Positions 42,838-48,119 of a stretch of DNA of 48,119 nt are shown in pieces. The translations under genes and the position numbers were made by a program. The notes under the pieces are model-generated. The model was not told the origin of the DNA and searched no databases. It worked only from the letters and a program-made list of their open reading frames with translations. Each line of letters begins with the position of its first letter. The stretch's first letter is position 1. Where the stretch lies: assembly GCF_001043955.1 (NCBI RefSeq), contig NZ_LABZ01000201.1, positions 1 through 48,119 of the forward strand, in the 5' to 3' direction. The stretch is from Methylobacterium tarhaniae (GTDB lineage: Bacteria; Pseudomonadota; Alphaproteobacteria; Rhizobiales; Beijerinckiaceae).

Positions 42838-43240
42838 ACAGGCGTCCGGCCGGCGCCTCCGCGATCACCGCCTGCGACGGACCAGGAAACCGGACGGACG
42901 AGGCACCAGAGCGCAGGCCAGGAGGGCGGTCCCTGACCCAGGGTCTCTCATGAGCAATCCGGGTCCTGCTCCAACGGAAGGGACAGACCGGGAGGGAGGC
43001 CCCGCAGCGTGCACGGCGCGCATACCCGCTCCGCCTGCGCGGGACACATCGGGTTGACCTGCGCGTCCGTCACGGTAGACATTTCGTCGTCATTCGAGGC
43101 ATCGGACGCATCGCGCCCGATCTTTCTCCGCTTTGCCGGCCCCTCGGACAGGCCGGCCATCGACGACGATGCCGGATCGTCTTGCGATCGTCAGGCACGC
43201 CACGCGCCGCGCCGCCGTCTGATCTCCCGCGCGTCAGGAG
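42838..43240. other. Intergenic region before the M48 peptidase gene
   Basis: About 400 bp. It contains a promoter-like TTGACC (43054-43059) and TAGACA (43076-43081) separated by 16 bp. No gene seen; frames here are short and Arg/Pro-rich. Confidence 0.45.
43054..43081 (+). promoter_or_regulatory. Predicted promoter for the M48 peptidase gene
   Basis: TTGACC, 16-bp spacer and TAGACA; the -35 fits well and the -10 is weak. About 160 bp upstream of the start codon. Confidence 0.35.
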
Positions 43241-45409
43241 GTGACCATCCCCGAGGCAACGACTTCGCTCGCGCCTTCGCGTCCACGCGCCCTCGCCAGC
43301 CTCGTCGCCGCCACCGTGCTGGTGCCGCTCGCACTCCTGCTCGTCGGCCTGTGGGAGCAGCAGCGCGGCGCCGGCGACTGGGCCGAGGTCAGGGCCGAGC
43401 ACGATCGCCTCGTCCGGATCGTGGCGGATCTGGAAGCCCGCACGCCGCGCGACGGACGCCCGGATTTCCGCTTGCAGTTCCGGTACGACGGCCAGCTCTA
43501 CGGCGGTCCCTACGCGGTGGTGAAGGCGCACGAGGCCCGGGACCGCATGGACACGCTCGCCACGGTGATGGAGTGGCGGCGCCGGCTGCCGCCGGTCGCG
43601 ATCGCGGGCGGCGCGGTCGCGGCCGGGCTCTCCCTCCTGGTCCTGATCGCCGGCGCGGCGCTCGGGTGGCGGGGGCGCCGGTCGCGCGACGCGCTGGTGA
43701 GGGGCTTCTCGCTGGTGCGCCGGATCCTCCCGGCGGCGCTCGCCGTCCAGATCCTGGCGACGACCGCCGGGTTCGTCGCCGTCGTGGTGTTCGAGGCGGG
43801 GATCCTCGTCCGGGGCGGCGTCTCGGGCGAGGGCATGAAGCTTCTGGCCGTCGCCGCCGTCGCGGTCGGCGGCACGGTCCTGGCGGCGGCCGGCGCCCTC
43901 GTCGGCCTGCGCCGGGCGCTCGATGCCTTCGAGCCCGATCCGCTGCCGATCCTCGGCCGGCCGATCTCGCCGGCCGAGGCGCCGGGCCTGTGGCGCCTGG
44001 TCGAGGGTCTTGCCGCGCGGATCGGCGCGCTGAAGCCGGAGGCCGTGGTCGTCGGCCTCACCGACGGCTTCTTCGTCACCGCCGGCCCGGCCGAGCTGGA
44101 GCCCGGCGGCGCGCGGCTGTCGGGCCGGATCCTCCATGTCCCGCTGGCGCAGCTCGCCCTCCTGCGGGGAGACGAGACGGCGGCGATCGTCGCCCACGAA
44201 CTCGCGCATTACGCAGGCGGCGACACCGCCTACAGCCAGCGCTTCCTGCCGATCTATGTCGGGGTCGGGCGTTCCCTCGATGCGGTGGCCGCACGCCAGT
44301 CGAGCGCGCTCGGCCCTCTCGGCCCCGCCCTGCATCTCGGCCTGTTCGTGATGGAGCGCTTCCACCTCGCCGTGCGCCACTGGAGCCGGCAGCGCGAATT
44401 CGCCGCCGACGCGGTCGGGGCCGGCACGGTCTCGGCCGAGGCCGCGTCGCGGGCACTCCTGCGCAGCGGCGCGGTGGCGCCGCGCATCGCGGAGACCCTG
44501 GAAGCCGCCGCCGCGGCACCGCATGCCGCGCCCGCCGACCTGGTGGCGGCGATGCTCGACCGCGCCGCCGCCCGCGGCCTCGACGACCCGGCCATCCACC
44601 TGGAGGCCGAGCAGGCCCACCCCACCGACACCCACCCGCCGACCCGCGAGCGTATCGCCGCCCTCGGGCAGACCATCGATGCCAACCTCCTGACGGCCGC
44701 CGGCGTCACGCCGCCGCCGCATGCCCTGGGCCAGCTCGCCGCCTATTTCGCCGATCCGGCCGGCCTGTGCCGGGCGGCGACCGCCGACTTCCTCGATGCC
44801 GTCCGCGCCCGCGACGCGGCATTCCGCGCCGAACTGGAAGCCACGGCCGCAGGGGTCGGTACCGGCGAACAGGTGCTGCGCGCGAATGACCGGACCCGCG
44901 GTCTCGTGCTCGTCATGGCCGGCGGCCTCTTCGCGGCGGTTGCCTTGGGGGTCGCCGTGTTCGGGATTCCCGGGATGCTGCCGCGCGAGGTCGGCGTCAT
45001 CCTCGTCGCGGCGCTCGCCCTCGCCGTCGTCATGGGCGGGGCCGGGGCCTTCGTCCTGTCGCGGGGCGAGCCCGTCATCCTGGTCCTGCGGGCCGAGGGG
45101 CTGACGGTGCCCGGGCTCGACCGGCCGATCGCCTGGGACGACATCGCCGATCTCGACATGACGGCCACCTACACGGGCATCGTCACGCGCATCCTGCTGC
45201 CGCCGGCCGCGCCCTGGCCGCAGCGGCTGCCGGGCCACCACGCCGTGAAGCTCGATGCCAAGCGCCGCATCGTCACGCTGCCCCTTCCCCTACCGCACAA
45301 GCTGACGCCGCAGGGCTTCGCCGACCTGATCGGCACCTACCGGGCGGCGGCACAAGCCCGGCGGATCCTCGCCGACAAAGCCGTCCGGTCCGAAGCCGAA
45401 CCTGCCTGA
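43241..45409 (+). CDS. Membrane M48-family metallopeptidase with C-terminal PH-like domain
   Basis: A 722-residue membrane protein. N-terminal helix (about 18-37), a 75-residue outer loop, three more helices (about 117-145, 160-190, 200-225), then the zinc peptidase core with HELAH (His319, Glu320, His323) and the third ligand Glu387 in QREFAADAVG. A later helix pair (about 555-605) and a beta-rich C-terminus (RGEPVILVLRAEGLTVPGLD, IAWDDIADLDM) resembling a bacterial PH domain follow. Length exceeds the usual HtpX size of about 290. The GTG start lies within AGGAGGTG, an unusual overlap with its own Shine-Dalgarno. A small membrane gene follows at 47 bp. Confidence 0.85.
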   Translation: MTIPEATTSLAPSRPRALASLVAATVLVPLALLLVGLWEQQRGAGDWAEVRAEHDRLVRIVADLEARTPRDGRPDFRLQFRYDGQLYGGPYAVVKAHEARDRMDTLATVMEWRRRLPPVAIAGGAVAAGLSLLVLIAGAALGWRGRRSRDALVRGFSLVRRILPAALAVQILATTAGFVAVVVFEAGILVRGGVSGEGMKLLAVAAVAVGGTVLAAAGALVGLRRALDAFEPDPLPILGRPISPAEAPGLWRLVEGLAARIGALKPEAVVVGLTDGFFVTAGPAELEPGGARLSGRILHVPLAQLALLRGDETAAIVAHELAHYAGGDTAYSQRFLPIYVGVGRSLDAVAARQSSALGPLGPALHLGLFVMERFHLAVRHWSRQREFAADAVGAGTVSAEAASRALLRSGAVAPRIAETLEAAAAAPHAAPADLVAAMLDRAAARGLDDPAIHLEAEQAHPTDTHPPTRERIAALGQTIDANLLTAAGVTPPPHALGQLAAYFADPAGLCRAATADFLDAVRARDAAFRAELEATAAGVGTGEQVLRANDRTRGLVLVMAGGLFAAVALGVAVFGIPGMLPREVGVILVAALALAVVMGGAGAFVLSRGEPVILVLRAEGLTVPGLDRPIAWDDIADLDMTATYTGIVTRILLPPAAPWPQRLPGHHAVKLDAKRRIVTLPLPLPHKLTPQGFADLIGTYRAAAQARRILADKAVRSEAEPA

Positions 45410-45456
45410 GGATCGGCCAGGACGGATCTGAAAAGAGAGGAGCCGCGAGAGGAACC

Positions 45457-45981
45457 ATGACCGGATCGCCAGAGACCGCCTCGTCCCCGCACCCTGAATC
45501 CCTGCGGCTGCCGCCCCGGCGGCAGGGCTGGTTCAACACCATGTGGGTTCTGGTCGGTTGGGTCGGGCTCGGGGCCATCCTGGTCGCCTGCGCCGTCTAC
45601 ACGGCACCGGTGGTGATCTCCGACTGGCAGGTCCACGCCGCGGCGAAAGCCGCCCCGGATGCCCGGATGAGCGAGGGCAGGTGCAAGGCCAGGATCGTCA
45701 TCCACGTCTGCAACGCGACCCTCGCGCTCCGCACGCCCGAGGAAACGGTGACCCGGCGGGTGAACTACGTCTTCACCGGGCTGCCTGTCGGCGATTACCG
45801 CGTCGGGGTGATGGCCGATCCCGCCCGCCCGGACCTCGTCACCACCGATCTCGGCCTCGACCGACTGTGGAACCGGACGATCACCCTCCTGGCAATCATG
45901 GGGGCGATCGCGGCGATCCTCATCTGGGCGCCCATCGCCCTGATCCGCAACTGGCGTGCCGCCTCCGGGGACGCCGGTTGA
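45457..45981 (+). CDS. Two-TM hypothetical protein paired with the M48 peptidase
   Basis: A 174-residue protein with helices at about 28-48 (MWVLVGWVGLGAILVACAVY) and 143-165 (LLAIMGAIAAILIWAPIALI) and an exported loop between them holding two cysteines (EGRCKARIVIHVCNATLALR) and an ordered beta region (RRVNYVFTGLPVGDYRVGVM). The two-TM, exported-loop layout resembles DUF3592-type proteins; I make no firm assignment. AGAGGAACC precedes the ATG. Same strand and close to the M48 gene, so likely one operon. Confidence 0.75.
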   Translation: MTGSPETASSPHPESLRLPPRRQGWFNTMWVLVGWVGLGAILVACAVYTAPVVISDWQVHAAAKAAPDARMSEGRCKARIVIHVCNATLALRTPEETVTRRVNYVFTGLPVGDYRVGVMADPARPDLVTTDLGLDRLWNRTITLLAIMGAIAAILIWAPIALIRNWRAASGDAG

Positions 45982-46001
45982 CAGGCCAGGGCGACGAGCG
46001 A

Positions 46002-46023
46002 GACGCCCGTTCGCGGGGGCGTC
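46002..46023. terminator. Hairpin between convergent genes
   Basis: GACGCCC / GGGCGTC 7-bp arms with 8-nt loop, between the two-TM gene and the convergent lytic transglycosylase. Confidence 0.45.
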
Positions 46024-46038
46024 AGCCGGCCCCGTTCC

Positions 46039-48119
46039 TCACCGGGCCCCGCGCCTCAGGTCATCCGCGATGAGCAGCGCGCTCCGCCCGTCCCCGGCCT
46101 CGGCAAGGCGGTTGCGGTAGACCTGGAGGTTCTCGGTCACCCGCTGCACGTAGTTGCGGGTCTCGGTGAAGGGGATGCGCTCGACCCAGTCGACCGGGTC
46201 GACGTTCGGGTTGCGGGGATCGCCGTAGGCGTCGATCCACTTCTTCACGTTGCCGCCGCCGGCATTGTAGGCGGCGAAGGAGAGGATGTAGGAGCCGCGC
46301 CAATCCTCCATCAGCTCGCCGAGATGGGCGTGGCCGAGGCGGGCGTTGTAGGCCGGATCGCTGGTCAGGCGGTCGGTGTCGAAGGCGGCGCTGACCCTGC
46401 GGGCGGTGCGCTGGGCGGTGGCCGGCATCATCTGCATCAGGCCGCGGGCCCCGACGCTCGATTGTGCCCGCGGGTCGAACTGGCTCTCCTGCCGGGCGAT
46501 GGCGAAGACCATCGCGCGCTCGACCTGCGGCACGGCGGCCGAGGCCTCGTAGGACGGGATGCCGTTGGTCGGGTAGGCGTGCCGGTCGAGAGGCAGGCCG
46601 CGCTGCACCGCGGTCTTGCCGATCGCCACCAGGGCGCGGGGGTCGTTCAACGACATCGCGACGTCGCCGAGGGCGTTGAGCTCGGCCGGGTCGGTCAAGC
46701 GCTGGGCGAAATCCATGTAGAGCGGGAGCATCAGCTCCTTGATGCCGGCGGCGGCGAGCAGGCGCAGGGCCCGCACGGCGTTGCGGTTCTCGAAGGCGGT
46801 GCGGGCGGCTTCGTCGAGGGTGCCGCAGGGCCGCAGCGCCAGGGAGCCCTGGCCGAGCCTGGCCCGGGCGAGCTGGCCGTAATAGGCGATCGGCTGGGCG
46901 CTCGCGCGCTCGTAGAAGGCCCGCGCCTCCGTGGCCTGGCCCATGGCCTCGGCGGCGCGGCCCTGCCAATAGGCGGCGCGCGCCACCGAGATCGGCGTCT
47001 CGGCAATCGCCGCGGCGGTCGCGAAATGCGTCGCCCCGAGGGTCGCGTCGTGGAGGAAGCGCAAAGCGATCCAGCCGGCATGGAACTCCGCCTCGATGCG
47101 CTTCTCGACCGAGCGGGCGCTGTGGCCGGCGGCGACCGCGTAGGCCGCCTTGGCGTCGCCGGCATCGAGGAGCTTGCGGGCGACGATGCGGCGCTCGATC
47201 CACCACTCGTCGGAATCGGCCAGCACCTCGGGGTTGCGCGGCGCCTGGACGATCACGGCCGCGGCCTCGGCCGGCTTGTCGAGGCGGCGCAGGTACTGGG
47301 CGCGGGAGAAGAGGTAGGAGGAATCCTGGCGCAGGCTCGGCGGCACCGCGTCGAGGGCGGAGCCGGCATTCGCGGCCTTGGCCTCGACCGCGCGGCGGGC
47401 CCGCACCAGCGTGCCGTAGGCCTTGCCGGCGTAGGCGGCGGCCCGGCCGGCGGCGTCCCAATCCTCCCGCATCAGCGCCCGCTCCATGCGGTAGCGGTGG
47501 TCGACCTCGCCGATCGTGCCCGGGAAGGCGTCGAGCACCCTCAGCTCCAGGGTGCGGCCGAAATTGTCCTCGCGCCACAGGTCGCGGACGAGGAGGGCGG
47601 CGTCCTCGGCAAGGCCGTCGGCCTTGAAGGCCAGCGCCAGGGCGAACTTGCCCGGCGCGCTCTGCGGCCGGCGCGCGGCGAAATAGGCCCGCACCAGGGA
47701 CGCCGACTTGCGCTGGGAGAGAAGCGCTTCCTCGGCGCGCCGGCGCACCATGGCGCCGACCGGCCAGTCCGGGTTGTCGCGGATGAACGCGATGGTGCGC
47801 TCGAAGCCGATGCCGGCCCCGGCGCGGATCGCCACCCAGTCGAGCAGGGTGCGGGCGGCCGGGTCCTTGAGACCGTCGCGGATGCGGTCGCCCTCGCTCA
47901 CCTGCCCGCGCCGATAGGCCTCGACCGCGCTGCGCAGGGCCGGGCCGTCGACCTCGGTGCCGAGGGCCGGCCGGCCGGGATCGGGCACGCTCGGCACCGG
48001 GGCGGGGGGGTTGATCGCCGCGTCGGGGACGGGAAACGGGATCGACACCTCCGGATCGGCGGAGGCGAAGGCCGCGGCACTCGCGGGCAAGCGGGATCCG
48101 GCCTCGGCCGCCGCGCCCG
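46039..48119 (-). CDS. Soluble lytic murein transglycosylase (Slt70-like), 5' end beyond the window
   Basis: At least 683 residues seen; the frame runs open to the right edge, so start and signal peptide are missing. A long helical superhelix region (about 50-450, many AxxA/TPR-like helices) precedes the SLT domain with catalytic Glu in ARQESQFDPRAQSSVGARGL, MQMMPATAQRTAR, SFAAYNAGGGNVKKWI and the C-terminal ERIPFTETRNYVQRV. It cleaves peptidoglycan glycan strands to 1,6-anhydro products in the periplasm for recycling or to open space in the wall. Architecture and length fit Slt70 family. Ends near a convergent hairpin. Confidence 0.95.
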   Translation of the reverse strand, partial: GAAAEAGSRLPASAAAFASADPEVSIPFPVPDAAINPPAPVPSVPDPGRPALGTEVDGPALRSAVEAYRRGQVSEGDRIRDGLKDPAARTLLDWVAIRAGAGIGFERTIAFIRDNPDWPVGAMVRRRAEEALLSQRKSASLVRAYFAARRPQSAPGKFALALAFKADGLAEDAALLVRDLWREDNFGRTLELRVLDAFPGTIGEVDHRYRMERALMREDWDAAGRAAAYAGKAYGTLVRARRAVEAKAANAGSALDAVPPSLRQDSSYLFSRAQYLRRLDKPAEAAAVIVQAPRNPEVLADSDEWWIERRIVARKLLDAGDAKAAYAVAAGHSARSVEKRIEAEFHAGWIALRFLHDATLGATHFATAAAIAETPISVARAAYWQGRAAEAMGQATEARAFYERASAQPIAYYGQLARARLGQGSLALRPCGTLDEAARTAFENRNAVRALRLLAAAGIKELMLPLYMDFAQRLTDPAELNALGDVAMSLNDPRALVAIGKTAVQRGLPLDRHAYPTNGIPSYEASAAVPQVERAMVFAIARQESQFDPRAQSSVGARGLMQMMPATAQRTARRVSAAFDTDRLTSDPAYNARLGHAHLGELMEDWRGSYILSFAAYNAGGGNVKKWIDAYGDPRNPNVDPVDWVERIPFTETRNYVQRVTENLQVYRNRLAEAGDGRSALLIADDLRRGAR

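Overview
The window looks like a chromosomal stretch of a high-GC alphaproteobacterium. Gene content and protein style (paired YeeE/YedE proteins, a BigR-like regulator, a PcaF thiolase next to a BoxR-like regulator, KdsD, many GTG starts, 4-bp ATGA overlaps) fit Methylobacterium or a close relative in the Rhizobiales. This is inference from protein families, not a database match. I found no rRNA, tRNA, CRISPR array, insertion sequence, integrase or prophage gene, so the region reads as ordinary chromosome with many accessory one- to three-gene units.

Layout. 0-2.8 kb: a minus-strand MarR, FUSC and DUF1656 efflux operon, cut off on the left. 3.1-6.7 kb: a stress-flavoured cluster of two Rnk-type RNA polymerase-binding proteins on opposite strands, a small acidic/proline-rich protein, a tandem-domain universal stress protein, and a secreted phospholipase A2-like protein that overlaps the stress protein gene. 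7.4-9.4 kb: a sulfur unit with a BigR/SqrR-like two-cysteine ArsR repressor, two YeeE/YedE halves and a rhodanese. A palindrome TTAG-N6-CTAA lies in both promoter regions of this unit. 9.7-14.8 kb: an RND pump and its lipoprotein adaptor without an outer-membrane channel, then a small secreted protein. 14.9-18.6 kb: 3-oxoadipyl-CoA thiolase, a BoxR-like HTH/shikimate-kinase-like regulator, and arabinose-5-phosphate isomerase.

18.6-24.5 kb, all on the minus strand: an NTF2-like protein, an FMN reductase, a six-TM chemoreceptor coupled to a small unknown protein, TRAP permeases DctQ/DctM and a glutathione S-transferase. 24.6-31.7 kb: orphan ModA, a proline racemase/hydroxyproline epimerase, beta carbonic anhydrase, a Cys-rich small protein, ManC, a Bcr/CflA exporter and a DoxX protein with a histone-H1-like tail. 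31.7-38.4 kb: an unusual PAS-PAS protein with an N-terminal winged-helix-like region, a NarL-type response regulator, an orphan periplasmic binding protein, an AlgX/AlgJ-like acetylation protein, a MATE exporter and a MaoC hydratase. 38.6-48.1 kb: divergent maltose-O-acetyltransferase and TetR genes around a dyad, htpG behind a good RpoH-type promoter, a Crp/Fnr regulator, a membrane M48 peptidase with its small partner, and an Slt-type lytic transglycosylase cut by the right edge.

The best supported small system is the persulfide-type regulon at 7.4-9.4 kb, because proteins and operators agree. The BoxR-like/PcaF pair, the UspA-phospholipase overlap, the Rnk pair and the PAS protein are the most interesting less-explained items. 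I do not see a wholly new multi-gene defence or mobile system here.
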